From Streptomyces sp. TRM49041 (GTDB taxonomy: Bacteria > Actinomycetota > Actinomycetes > Streptomycetales > Streptomycetaceae): DNA of 54,414 nt. Position 1 is the stretch's first letter. Each line of letters opens with the position of its first letter. The position numbers and the translations under genes were made by a program. The notes under the pieces were generated by a model. It searched no databases, was not told the origin of the DNA, and was given only the letters and a program-made list of their open reading frames with translations. Below, piece after piece: positions 25,137-33,446 of the stretch. The DNA lies in the NCBI RefSeq assembly GCF_008271805.1, contig NZ_VSRY01000106.1, positions 1 to 54,414 of the forward strand, written 5' to 3'.

Positions 25137-26075
25137 ATGACGGGCACTCGTATCGCCGCGCTCGGGCACTACCAGCCCGCCAAGGTGCTGACCAACGACG
25201 ACCTGGCGGCCATGGTCGACACCAGCGACGAGTGGATCCGCAGCCGGGTCGGTATCCGTACCCGCCATGTCGCGGGCCCGGACGAGCCGGTCGACGAGAT
25301 GGCCGCGCAGGCGGGCGCGAAGGCGTTGGCGTCGGCCGGGCTGTCACCTGCGGCCATCGACCTGGTCCTGGTCGCCACGTCCACCGCGATCGACCGGTCC
25401 CCGAACACGGCCGCCCGCGTCGCCGCCCGCCTGGGCATGACCGGTCCGGCCACGATGGACCTCAACGTCGTCTGCGCCGGCTTCACCCACGCGCTGGCCA
25501 CCGCCGACCACGCCGTACGGGCCGGGTCGGCGCGCCGCGCCCTGGTCATCGGCGCCGACAAGATGACCGAGATCACCGACTGGACGGACCGTACGACGTG
25601 CGTCCTGGTCGGCGACGGCGCGGGCGCCGCGATCGTGGAGGCCGCCGACTCCGAGGGCATCGGCCCGGTCCTCTGGGGCTCCGTACCCGAGATGGGCCAC
25701 GCGGTCCGGATCGAGGGCACCCCGCCCCGCTTCGCCCAGGAGGGCCAGGCCGTCTACCGCTGGGCCACCACCCAGCTCCCGCCCATCGCCCGCCAGGTCT
25801 GCGCCCGCGCCGGCCTCACCCCCGAGGACCTGGCCGCGGTCGTCCTCCACCAGGCCAACCTCCGCATCATCGAACCCGTCGCCCAGCGCATCGGCGCCGT
25901 CAACGCGGTCGTCGCACGCGACGTCACGGAGTCGGGCAACACCTCCGCGGCGTCGATCCCGATGGCCCTCTCCAAGCTCGTCGAACGCGGTGACGTCGCC
26001 TCGGGCGCCCCGGCCCTCCTCTTCGGCTTCGGCGGCAACCTCTCGTACGCGGGCCAAGTGATCCGCTGCCCCTGA
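25137..26075 (+). CDS. FabH-like beta-ketoacyl-ACP synthase III
   Basis: This 312-residue thiolase-fold enzyme has the KAS III active site complete: C113 in '[12 protein letters not shown]', H238 in '[11 protein letters not shown]' and N268 in '[12 protein letters not shown]'. The family condenses an acyl-CoA with malonyl-ACP to start fatty acid or polyketide chains. There is no fab operon next to it (no FabD, ACP or FabF), so this is a stand-alone paralogue, perhaps for starter-unit selection or ester formation in a secondary pathway. A G-rich ribosome site (GAGGGGG) lies just before the ATG. It is the last chromosomal protein gene before tRNA-Leu. Confidence 0.88.
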   Translation: MTGTRIAALGHYQPAKVLTNDDLAAMVDTSDEWIRSRVGIRTRHVAGPDEPVDEMAAQAGAKALASAGLSPAAIDLVLVATSTAIDRSPNTAARVAARLGMTGPATMDLNVVCAGFTHALATADHAVRAGSARRALVIGADKMTEITDWTDRTTCVLVGDGAGAAIVEAADSEGIGPVLWGSVPEMGHAVRIEGTPPRFAQEGQAVYRWATTQLPPIARQVCARAGLTPEDLAAVVLHQANLRIIEPVAQRIGAVNAVVARDVTESGNTSAASIPMALSKLVERGDVASGAPALLFGFGGNLSYAGQVIRCP

Positions 26076-26168
26076 GCCCCCCGCCAACCCTCCGTAGCCC
26101 GCCGCGAGCACTGCGTACACCCCCGCCCCGGGCCTCACCGGCACCGCCCTGACCACGGGATATGTGGG

Positions 26169-26197
26169 TGAAGGCGACCTCGAACCCCTGGTAGAGT
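26169..26197 (+). promoter_or_regulatory. Likely promoter of tRNA-Leu
   Basis: TGAAGG (26169-26174) and TAGAGT (26192-26197) separated by 17 bases fit the -35 and -10 boxes of the major actinobacterial sigma factor. The 5' end of the tRNA at 26243 is about 45 bases downstream of the -10 box. Confidence 0.55.
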
Positions 26198-26242
26198 TAT
26201 CCATGTCGCCGCGGGGAGCACCCCGAAGCGGCAAGACACCTG

Positions 26243-26327
26243 GTCCGGGTGGCGGAATGGCAGACGCGCTAGCTTGAGGTGCTAGTGCCCTTTATCGGGC
26301 GTGGGGGTTCAAGTCCCCCCTCGGACA
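26243..26327 (+). tRNA. tRNA-Leu (anticodon GAG)
   Basis: An 85-base class II tRNA. The acceptor stem is GTCCGGG with CTCGGAC, including one G-T pair. The anticodon stem CTAGC/GCTAG encloses loop TTGAGGT with anticodon GAG, reading CTC/CTT leucine codons. A long variable arm (GCCC-tttatc-GGGC) and a T arm with GGTTCAAGTCC complete the fold. The discriminator base is A and CCA is not encoded. Its 3' half overlaps the end of the recombinase pseudogene on the other strand, as expected for an integration site. Confidence 0.95.
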
Positions 26328-27150
26328 CTCACTTACGTACACGGATGACGCGGGTTGCGACGTAACGGTCACAACCTGCGTTTTCGTGTTGTAGACGAGT
26401 CCGAGCCCGAAGGCCTGGTAGACCGGAGCCTTGCGCTCGGGTGGGGCGGCCAGGAGCCGGTCGGTGAGATCACCGAGATCCTCGATCATGCCGAGGATCT
26501 GCTCCTCGGTGAGGACGCTCCGCTGAGCGGTGCGGGCCGTGATCAACTGTTGCTGGGCCACGGCCTTGTCGGCTTCGGCCTGGCGGATCCACTGCGCCAC
26601 AGTGACCGGGCTGGCTCCCGCGTCGAGCGCGGCCTGGTACTGGGCGAGGCGTCGATCACAGTCCGCGACGATACGGCGCGCCGCTTCGGTGCCGGACTGG
26701 GTGGCTGCGTCCGCCTGCTGAGACTGCTGCATGGCCTGCAGAGTGTTCTTGAGACGCCTGGGCGCGAAGACCTTCGCGATCCACTCGTCGAGCTCCGGCA
26801 GGATGTGGTCCTCCCGGACGTAGACGGTGAGGTGGTGGTCGATGGCGCTGCTCTGGGCGTACTCGGAGGGGTATCGGCAGCGGTAGTGGGGGTGGCCGTG
26901 GTTGAAGATGCCTTGCATCTTCCGGTTGCACAATGAGCAGCGCATCAGTCCGCGCAGTGCATAGGGACGGGTGGTGGCGCGGGGACTGCGCTCGGCTGTC
27001 TGCCGCCGGCGGCGGCTGTACAGTTTGGCCTGAGCCTGGTTGAACGTGGTTTTGCTGACGAGAGGTTCGTGCACGAGCTCGGTGGACTAGATCCAGTCGT
27101 CGGGGGAGTTCCAGACGTACTTGGTTCGGTGCCCGAGCGTGACGGACCGA
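26292..27150 (-). pseudogene. Large serine recombinase, 5'-truncated with in-frame stop
   Basis: The frame encodes the C-terminal half of a large serine integrase. It has the Recombinase-domain end 'GHRTKYVWNSPDDWI*STELVHEPLVSKTTFNQAQ', a zinc-ribbon 'LMRCSLCNRKM...YRCRYPSEYA', a coiled-coil 'RLKNTLQAMQQSQQADAATQSGTEAARRIVADCDRRLAQYQAAL', and a C-terminal tail ending within tRNA-Leu. A TAG at 27087-27089 replaces what is normally a Trp codon. The N-terminal catalytic domain, with the active serine, is gone, cut by an IS3 fragment at about 27150. It probably once integrated the island here, but it is not functional now. Confidence 0.8.
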
Positions 27151-27575
27151 ACTCCCGCTGGACGCACTGGAGATGGCGCTGTGGCGGCGACGGGTCAAGA
27201 AGGACTCCGGGCTCATTCATCACAGTGACCGCCGATCAGTACGTATCCATTCGGTACACCGACCGGCTCGCCGAGATCGGCGCCTCGGCATCGGTCGGGT
27301 CCGTCGCGGACAGCTACGAAATTGCGATGGCCGAGGCACTGAACGGCACTTTCAAGGCCGAGCTGATCGAGATGCAGGGCCCCTGGAAGGACTTCGACCA
27401 GGTCGAGCGGGCGATCTTCCAGTGGGTCACGTGGTGCAACGAGGAACGGCTCCACTCCGCCCTCGACTATGTACCGCGCGCCGAGTACGAACGCGACTGG
27501 TGGCGACAGCAGGAAGCCACCCTGCAGTCCGCCTGAAACAAGATCACCGGACTCTACGAAACTCGGGGCAGCTCA
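27151..27575 (+). mobile_element. IS3-family fragment, 3' part of transposase (OrfB) and right end
   Basis: The translated fragment shows 'PLDALEMALWRRRVKKDSGLIHHSD' with the second catalytic Asp, then, after a frameshift near 27240, 'QYVSIRYTDRLAEIGASASVGSVADSYEIAMAEALNGTFKAELIEM...FQWVTWCNEERLHSALDYVPRAEYE', the usual end of an IS3 OrfB integrase. The piece ends with terminal CA at 27574-27575 in an IS3-like end sequence. The left half is missing. It joins the recombinase pseudogene on the left and the group II intron fragment on the right, so it records at least one rearrangement. Confidence 0.8.
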
Positions 27576-28167
27576 AGTGGCCGATCTTGTCGAACGCAGC
27601 TGACAGATCGGCATCCAGAATCCATACCCGTCGGGCGCGTGGCCCACTGAGCGTGGAAGACAAGGAGCCGATCGCATCGGCGCAGCTTTGCCCGGGGTGG
27701 AACCCATAGGAACGGAGCTCGAACCGGGCTTCCCACTCGGGCTCCAGTGCACTGCGGGCCCGTGCCTGATGGCACCGGTCCAAGATCACGGGAATGCCGA
27801 GCGGCCGCTGCTTTCCATTGGCCTTCGGAATTTACACACGTCGGACCGGCATGGGGTCCCAGGGCGGTGCGGTGCACCCGCATCGCCACCGTCGCCCTGT
27901 CTCGGGCGACAGGGCAGTTTCCCCGTCAATCCCGGCCGTCCGACGCCCAGTATTTCGTTGAGTGACCTGTCGAACGCTGACCAGCGTGTTCGACCAGGAC
28001 CTCAGCATCAGTTTCTGCAGGGACCGGACCACGGCCCAGTCCTCATCTCGTGTCGCCTTGAAGATCCTCCGCCGCAGTCTCACTACGTTCTTTTCGTGAG
28101 TCCGCCAGACAATGGCGTCCCAGTCGAGAACGTCCTCGGGTCCGTTCACCGCAATGGTGTCCAACAT
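27576..28167 (-). pseudogene. Group II intron reverse transcriptase/maturase, truncated
   Basis: The frame reads as the N-terminal part of an LtrA-type protein. Residues from 28167 include the RT N-terminal domain 'VWRTHEKNVVRLRRRIFKATRDEDWAVVRSLQKLMLRSWSNTLVSVRQVTQRNTGRRTAGIDG', then 'MPVRRV*IPKANGKQRPLGIPVILDRCHQARARSALEPEWEARFE', and 'RSYGFHPGQSCADAI...WILDADLSAAFDKI'. A TAA at 27832-27834 replaces a residue that is usually Tyr. The frame is cut before the YADD catalytic motif, where the IS3 fragment begins, so the maturase is dead. Confidence 0.85.
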
Positions 28168-28520
28168 GTCCCTCGGTTCGAGAGGCTCTCGGCCTCGGCG
28201 TTCAAAGGCTCACCAGCCCACGTCAGCGCCCTTTCAGGCCCGGTCGCCTGGAGCGGTATCCGGCGGGTTCCCCGTGACAGCCGCCTGGAGTGGTAGCCGT
28301 GATGTCACGAGTCCCGTTGCCTTTCGGCAGCCAGCATCCGCTTCTTGGACTTCCTGTCCCGCCGAGGGCTTACGCCCCTCTCACGATCGGCCTACCCGGC
28401 CTCAAGGCCGGGACCCCGACGGGGTTTCCACGTTCCGCCCATACGAGACGCGACCGGGGAGGACGCCCCCTAAATACTCCAGCAGGATTTCGCTGTCTGA
28501 CCTGGGCTTTCGTCGGGTGG
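28168..28520 (-). mobile_element. Group II intron 5' RNA region, remnant
   Basis: Upstream of the reverse transcriptase start, the minus strand carries repeated short GC-stem/loop sequences of the kind found in group II intron domain I, for example stem ends around GGAACCCGCC and GTAAGCCCTCGGCGGGAC. No protein-coding sequence is seen here. The 5' splice boundary was not identified; the element's 3' end (domains V and VI) is missing with the rest of the maturase. Confidence 0.45.
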
Positions 28521-28559
28521 CGGGAGGGTAGCGGGACTTCGATCGTGCGGGATGGTCTC

Positions 28560-28890
28560 ATGGGGACCGCCCCTCGATCGTGCGACAACGCCGTAGGTAG
28601 TGACAGCGGCGGGCGACTGCTTGGCGTCGGCGGCGCCAGTTCGACCAGCTCAGCGCGTGGTGTCGTCCGCGGTGTCCGCTCAGGTGCGGGGGGCGGGCAC
28701 GACAAGCTGCCAGGAGTCGCCGAACCTCCGCCACTGTGGAACCGTTCGATCATCGCGGCGGCCAGTTCCGGCTTGGTCGCGAAGACGGTGTCCTCACCAA
28801 GCCCCGCGGCCCGGCAGCGATCCGGGTCGCACGTCGCTGCAGCCGAAGCCGTCGCGGAAGCCAATGCCATCGGCTTCCATCAGTCCGAGC
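28560..28890 (-). mobile_element. IS701-like transposase remnant (central part)
   Basis: On the minus strand a short segment reads 'DPDRCRAAGLGEDTVFATKPELAAAMIERF', matching the conserved block just before the second catalytic region in IS701-type DDE transposases. The sequence on both sides lacks the rest of the domain. A direct repeat (TCGATCGTGCG at 28539-28549 and 28574-28584) lies at the left boundary. No open reading frame of useful length remains. Confidence 0.5.
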
Positions 28891-28971
28891 TCGCCCGCTG
28901 GCAGGAACTGACCAGTGCCGAGCGGCCCACCCGGCTGACGGGAGTCGCCGGACCCGGGTCTGATGGGCCGA

Positions 28972-29535
28972 TCAGGCCCCAGTGAGAGCGGCGGTGACGA
29001 TCCGGCCCAGTTGTTCGGCCAGGCCGTCCGGGGAGCGGTTTTGGAGGTAGACCGTGGCGAAGACCGGGCCGGCCACCAGGGCATGGACGAGGTCGATGTC
29101 CGGGGATGACGGGAGCTCGCCGCGGGCGACCGCTCGGCCGAGCAGTTCGGCGAGGCCGGCCTGCTGGACGGTGACGAAGGCGTCGTGGAAGCGAGCGGCG
29201 AGCTCCGGCGAACTGCGTACGTCGGCGAGCAGCCCGGGGATCGCGGCGGCGGCCGCCGGGTTGGTGACGTGGTCCACGATCTCCTGGACGAGCACCGTCA
29301 GGTCCCCGAGCAGGCTTCCTGTATCGGGGGGCGGGGGCAGGTCCGCGCTGTGCACGGCTGCTGCGAACACCATCTCCTGCTTCGTCGCATAGCGCCGGTA
29401 GATCGCCGCCTTGCCGATCCGCGCGCGCTCGGCCACGGCGTCCACCGTGAGCCCGGCGTATCCGCTCTCCGCCAGGAGACTGCGGGTGGCGGTGAGGATC
29501 GCTTCGTCGACCCGGCTGTCTCGAGGTCGTCCCAT
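28972..29535 (-). CDS. TetR-family repressor
   Basis: The 187-residue product has an N-terminal TetR helix-turn-helix: 'DEAILTATRSLLAESGYAGLTVDAVAERARIGKAAIYRRYATKQEMVFAAAVH' (residues about 10-62). The C-terminal part is an all-helical ligand domain of the TetR_C_16/AcrR-like kind. It is divergent from a small membrane protein gene (29596), with a perfect dyad (29563-29579) between the two starts. The simplest model is a repressor of itself and that neighbour. The frame and length are normal, so this is an intact cargo gene among IS debris. Confidence 0.88.
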   Translation of the reverse strand: MGRPRDSRVDEAILTATRSLLAESGYAGLTVDAVAERARIGKAAIYRRYATKQEMVFAAAVHSADLPPPPDTGSLLGDLTVLVQEIVDHVTNPAAAAAIPGLLADVRSSPELAARFHDAFVTVQQAGLAELLGRAVARGELPSSPDIDLVHALVAGPVFATVYLQNRSPDGLAEQLGRIVTAALTGA

Positions 29536-29562
29536 GCGGCCATGTTACGGTACTTACGGTTC

Positions 29563-29579
29563 CGAAACTCATGGTTTCG
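29563..29579. promoter_or_regulatory. TetR-type operator dyad
   Basis: CGAAAC-TCATG-GTTTCG is a perfect inverted repeat between the divergent TetR gene (start 29535) and the membrane protein gene (start 29596). It stands in an AT-rich patch that also contains TTACGGTACTTACGG, so it probably overlaps the promoters, the usual place for a TetR operator. Confidence 0.6.
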
Positions 29580-29595
29580 AAAAGAGGGAGCGGTG

Positions 29596-29976
29596 ATGGG
29601 ACGCTGGGCAGGACGGATCCTGATGATCCTGGGAGCGGTGCACCTCATCGTGCTGGGAGTGCAGAACGTCCAGTACGCCGACGAGTGGTTCACCGGAGCA
29701 CTGTGGGGGCTGCCGCGTGACGAGTTCATCCACCCCCGTGGCGCGAACGGTGCGTTCTGGATCTCGATCGGCAGCTTCGCCGTGCCGATGATGCTGCTGG
29801 GTGCGCTCGTATCCGACCTGGCCCGGCGGAGCATCGCGTTGCCGGCGTCTATCGGCTGGGGGCTGGCGGTGTGGTGCGTGGTGGCGGCGGCGGTTCTGGA
29901 GCCGACGCCGATGCTGCTGGGGCTGATCCCGGCGGCGCTGCTGATCCGAGGCGCGCGAGCTGTTCGTTCGGCGTGA
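29596..29976 (+). CDS. Small four-helix membrane protein (DUF6463-like)
   Basis: The ATG at 29596 follows GGGAG with 5-base spacing; product 126 residues. Four membrane segments are visible: 'ILMILGAVHLIVLGVQNV', 'GAFWISIGSFAVPMMLLGALV', 'IALPASIGWGLAVWCVVAAAVL' and 'PMLLGLIPAALLIRGA'. The 'GRILMILGAVHLI' and 'NGAFWISIGSFAVP' stretches resemble the DUF6463 family. The function is unknown. It is the sole clear target of the adjacent TetR repressor and is followed by a strong hairpin terminator, so it forms a complete transcription unit. Efflux or membrane stress roles are guesses. Confidence 0.75.
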   Translation: MGRWAGRILMILGAVHLIVLGVQNVQYADEWFTGALWGLPRDEFIHPRGANGAFWISIGSFAVPMMLLGALVSDLARRSIALPASIGWGLAVWCVVAAAVLEPTPMLLGLIPAALLIRGARAVRSA

Positions 29977-29982
29977 GGTGCC

Positions 29983-30021
29983 TTCAGTCGCGGCCCCGGC
30001 AAGCTGGAGGCCGCGACTGAA
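29983..30021. terminator. Strong hairpin after the membrane protein gene
   Basis: TTCAGTCGCGGCC and GGCCGCGACTGAA form a perfect 13-base stem around a 13-base loop, beginning 6 bases after the stop at 29976. The arms end in A/T pairs and AAA follows. It separates the gene from the antisense IS1380 remnant to its right and probably works in both directions. Confidence 0.7.
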
Positions 30022-30054
30022 AAGGCGCTGCGCGCCTTGATCTTGCTGGTCGCC

Positions 30055-30560
30055 TCGGTGTCACCATGCCGACCGAGTAGGACAGCCACCGTCCCCGCTG
30101 AGCGAGCCAGGCGACGAAGTCGTCAGTGCCGCCCGCGGAGTCGGTGCGGATCAGGGTCCGGTGCCCGCGTCGGTACTTCTTCGGCAGCTGGGCCAAGGCC
30201 AGTTGGGCGGCGGTGATGTGGTCGGTTGGCCGTGTTCGATCCCGCGTTGCCTGGTCTGAGCAGGGCCGCGACCGGTTCACCCGTGCCGCCCGGTCCGTGG
30301 TCGACGAACCCCGTCAGCGGGTGGTGGCCGTAGGTTCGCTTCCACGTGGGTGCGGCGTCTTCCTTGTCCGAGTGCGCGATCACCAGCACCCCGTCGAGGT
30401 CCACGGTCACCGCCCCGCCCGCATCAGGCGCTTCCCGGCTGGCCAACCGCCAGACACGTCGGCGGATTTCAGCCCGCGCGGCAGGGGAAGAGGGCTTCGG
30501 GCTGTCCGTTAGCAGTCCCGACAGGCACCCGAAGCAGGCCTCCGGTACTGGCACCTCGCA
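30055..30560 (-). mobile_element. IS1380-family transposase remnant
   Basis: The minus strand encodes 'VTVDLDGVLVIAHSDKEDAAPTWKRTYGHHPLTGFVDHGPGGTGEPVAALLRPGNAGSNTA', the first catalytic-Asp region of IS1380 transposases, and then in another frame 'HITAAQLALAQLPKKYRRGHRTLIRTDSAGGTDDFVAWLAQRGRWLSYSVGM' with the second Asp. A frameshift lies near 30240. The N-terminal and C-terminal parts are missing. Confidence 0.75.
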
Positions 30561-30587
30561 GTATCAGTGATCGGTACTCTCACGGGC

Positions 30588-31205
30588 ATGGGGCTGGACA
30601 TCACTGTGATAATCGCCGGCTGGTCATTGCTGGGCGACGTTCCGCCCAGAGAGAGGCTGTCGCGGTTGAGGGATGCCTGGTACGCCGACGAGACAGGGCT
30701 GTGGGATCACGACGCGCCGGTGGTCGAAGGCGACTGGGCGTGGCCACGAGGGCCCCACAGTGCCTCCTTCGCCGTCTACGAGTTCCGGGGCACCCTCGGC
30801 TCGTTTAAGCCGCACTTCTGGGCCGGGGAGCGGTGGAATTCCGTGCGCGACCATGCCGACCCGCTGGTGCGGACCGAGCTGGACACCTTGCTGCTCGGGC
30901 TGATCTGGGGAGGGCTGGACCATGCGGACGAGCATGTGGAACCGGGCTTCTTCTGCGATGACCCCGCCGTCACCTATGGCGTGCTGCTCGCGCGGTCGCC
31001 GGACAGCGTGCGGGAACTGGCCGCGACGTGGGAGCAGGTCCGGCCCCGGCTCGGCGGGCTGCGTGGTGCCTTCAACGAGCACGCCGCCGTTCCCGAAGGG
31101 TGGATCGGCGACTTCGACAAGTTCAGCGACCTGCTGGACGACTGGGGCCGCGTCCTTTCCGAAGCCGCCCGGCGGGGCTGGGGAGTCGTGGGACTGAGCG
31201 AGTAG
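30588..31205 (+). CDS. Uncharacterised protein, possibly immunity-like
   Basis: The 205-residue product (ATG 30588, 'MGLDITVIIAGWSLLGDVPPRERLSRLRDAWY') is not recognised by family. It is acidic, Trp-rich and without membrane segments or cysteine pairs; blocks such as 'FAVYEFRGTLGSFKPHFWAGERWNSVRDHADPLVRTELDTLLLGLIWGGLD' suggest a compact alpha/beta fold. Similar small acidic cytosolic proteins in toxin islands often act as immunity proteins, and several such genes follow in this island. That role is only an inference from context. The frame is intact, and the base composition is slightly less GC-rich than the flanking chromosome. Confidence 0.6.
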   Translation: MGLDITVIIAGWSLLGDVPPRERLSRLRDAWYADETGLWDHDAPVVEGDWAWPRGPHSASFAVYEFRGTLGSFKPHFWAGERWNSVRDHADPLVRTELDTLLLGLIWGGLDHADEHVEPGFFCDDPAVTYGVLLARSPDSVRELAATWEQVRPRLGGLRGAFNEHAAVPEGWIGDFDKFSDLLDDWGRVLSEAARRGWGVVGLSE

Positions 31206-31398
31206 GGCGCAACGGGCCACCTCGCGTGATGTGGTCACGCCGGATCGCTGCGTACGGTTTAACCTCCACATCTGCGGAATGAGCCACTCCTCGGCCCCCT
31301 GCTCCGCTCGCTGGGCTCCGAAGAGCTGTTCACCAAGGCCCTGACCGACGAAGGATGAGCCTCCCTCCACGAGAGGCCCCGGCCCCGGGGGTGCCTCC

Positions 31399-31872
31399 AT
31401 GGGTTTCGTCGACCCTGCCGCGGATCTTCGACGCGTCGACCGCCAGGTCCGTGACAATGATGCCCAGATGCGTGACGCCCTGGCGGCCGCCCGCACCGCG
31501 CTGACCGCACTGCCCGGACTGGGCACCGTGATCGCCGCCAAGCTGCTCGGGCACGTGGGCGACGCCGCGCGCTTCCCTACCGAGCACCACTTCGCCAGCT
31601 ATACCGTTACGGCCCCACTGGACGCCTCCAGCGGGAAGAACACCCGCCACCGCCTCAACACCGGAGGAAACCGAGCCCTCAACTCGGTCCTGCACATTGT
31701 CGCTGTCTGCCAGATCCGCGACGGCGGCCGTGGACAGGAGTACTACCTGCGCAAGATCACCGAGGGCAAGACACCGGCCGAGGCGCGGAGGGCCCTCAAA
31801 CGACGCCTCTCGAACGTGGTCTACCGCACCCTCAAACGCGACCGCCACAAGGCTCTCACTACGGCCGCTTGA
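31399..31872 (+). mobile_element. IS110-family transposase remnant (C-terminal domain)
   Basis: The fragment encodes the transposase_20 domain of IS110 elements: 'LAAARTALTALPGLGTVIAAKLLGHVGDAARFPTEHHFASYTVTAPLDASSGKNTRHRLNTGGNRALNSVLHIVAVCQIRDGGRGQEYYLRKITEGKTPAEARRALKRRLSNVVYRTL'. The N-terminal RuvC-like DEDD domain is missing, so it is inactive. The 190 bases upstream hold no gene. Confidence 0.85.
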
Positions 31873-32043
31873 CACACAGAGGCACTCATCAGCGTCTCCG
31901 ACGGCACCTCCCGGGCCCGGTGACACCCCCCCAGGTCATCCGTTCGACAGGGGGACACAGTCATGCCGGGCCCGGAGGCCAGCGGCCCTCTTGCAGGACC
32001 GCGGAAAGCATAACGGGGGACATCGGCGGCCTCCCCGCGCTGC

Positions 32044-33446
32044 GTGGCGGCCACGCGTGACACGCCGGTAGTGGCCCTGACCGGGGCGGGCGAGCGCTCG
32101 CGCTTCGTAGAGGGCGTACGGCTGGACGCCTCCAGCCGCATCACTGCCGTCCAGGCCCCCGACTGGACCGAGCAGTACGCCTACAACCTGGCCGGCGACC
32201 AGACCCACACCACGCTGCCCTCCGAGGCACCCGGCCGACACACTCCGGCGAACGCACCTACCACGGCACCCGCATCACCCGCGCTGGACGCACCACCTAC
32301 CGCCACGACGCCCAGGGCCGCATCACACAGCGCCGCACAACCACCCTCTCCGGCAAAACCCTGACCTGGAACTTCCAGTGGAACGCCGAGGACCGCCTCA
32401 CCCACGTGGAAGCCCCCGGCAACGTCCACTGGCACTACCTCTACGACGCACTCGGCCGCCGGATCGCCAAACAGCGCCTCAATTCCGACGGCCGCTGCGA
32501 AGAGACGACCTCCTACTGCTGGGACGGCGCACAGGTTGCTGAGCAGTACACCGACCACACCATCCTGGTCTGGGACTACGCCGGCATGTACCCACTGGCC
32601 CAGCGTGAGTCCAAGACCGATGATGCCCAGCGTGAAATCGACCGCCGGTTCTTCGCGATCGTGGCCGACCTCTCCGGCAGCCCGAGCGAGCTCATCGCCC
32701 CCGACGGTCAGATCGCCTGGCGGTCCCGCACGACAGCGTGGGGCGACACCCAGTGGAACCGCGACAGCACCGCCTACACCCCGCTGCGCTACCCCGGCCA
32801 GACCTTCGACCCCGAAACCGGCCTCCACTACAACGTCAATCGCTACTACGACCCCGGCCTGGGTCGGTACCTCACCCCCGACCCACTCGGCCTGGCCCCC
32901 TCCATCAACCACTACGCCTACGTTCCCAACCCCTTCACCCAGGCCGACCCACTCGGCCTGGCCGGCTGCGACCCGGACCCGACATGGGGCGGCCGCGTCA
33001 AGTTCACCCGGGACGCACACGGACGCCCCTACGAGATGAACGCGATCATCACCCGCGACATGCTCGACGAAGGCACAGAAGCCAACAAGTCACTCAGACC
33101 ACCCGGCTTCCTCGGAGGCGACTACAACCAGGCCCGGGGACACATGCTCGCCCGCATGCTCGGCGGATCCGGCGACACGCTGGACAACCTGTTCACCATC
33201 ATCCAGAACCCAACGAACAGTCCGGAAATGCGCGACTTCGAGCAGGCTATCTACAACGCCGTCCAGAAGGACGGAAAGATCGTCACCTACAACGTTTACC
33301 TCGAATACACCGACGACAAGAGGGACTCCGTGCCGGTCTCCGTCCAGCTCGAAGCCGCTGACCAGCACGGAAAATCGATCGTGGATACGATCCTGGACAA
33401 TCCCGCACACGGGCAGCAACAACGACACCGCCGAGGACTCCTGTGA
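32044..33446 (+). pseudogene. RHS-repeat protein tip with non-specific nuclease toxin, frameshifted
   Basis: The first part reads 'RSRFVEGVRLDASSRITAVQAPDWTEQYAYNLAGDQTHTTLP', an RHS/YD-repeat stretch. A one-base shift near 32235 moves the frame, which then reads 'HSGERTYHGTRITRAGRTTYRHDAQGRI', 'WHYLYDALGRRIAKQRL' and the RHS core 'LRYPGQTFDPETGLHYNVNRYYDPGLGRYLTPDPLGL'. After the core comes a C-terminal domain resembling DNA/RNA non-specific endonucleases, with 'NQARGHMLARMLGG' (RGH base) and 'NLFTIIQNPTNSPEM' (metal Asn). The large N-terminal body is absent. The stop overlaps the start of the SUKH immunity gene (GTGA). Restart at GTG 32406 could still make a 346-residue tip. Confidence 0.75.

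Noticed and set aside
27544..28550. Active retron or defence reverse transcriptase
   Set aside because: The sequence matches a group II intron maturase with a premature stop and lacks the YADD half; it is debris.
28539..28584. TCGATCGTGCG direct repeat as an attachment site
   Set aside because: Eleven bases and only 35 apart, inside IS debris; no element lies between the copies.
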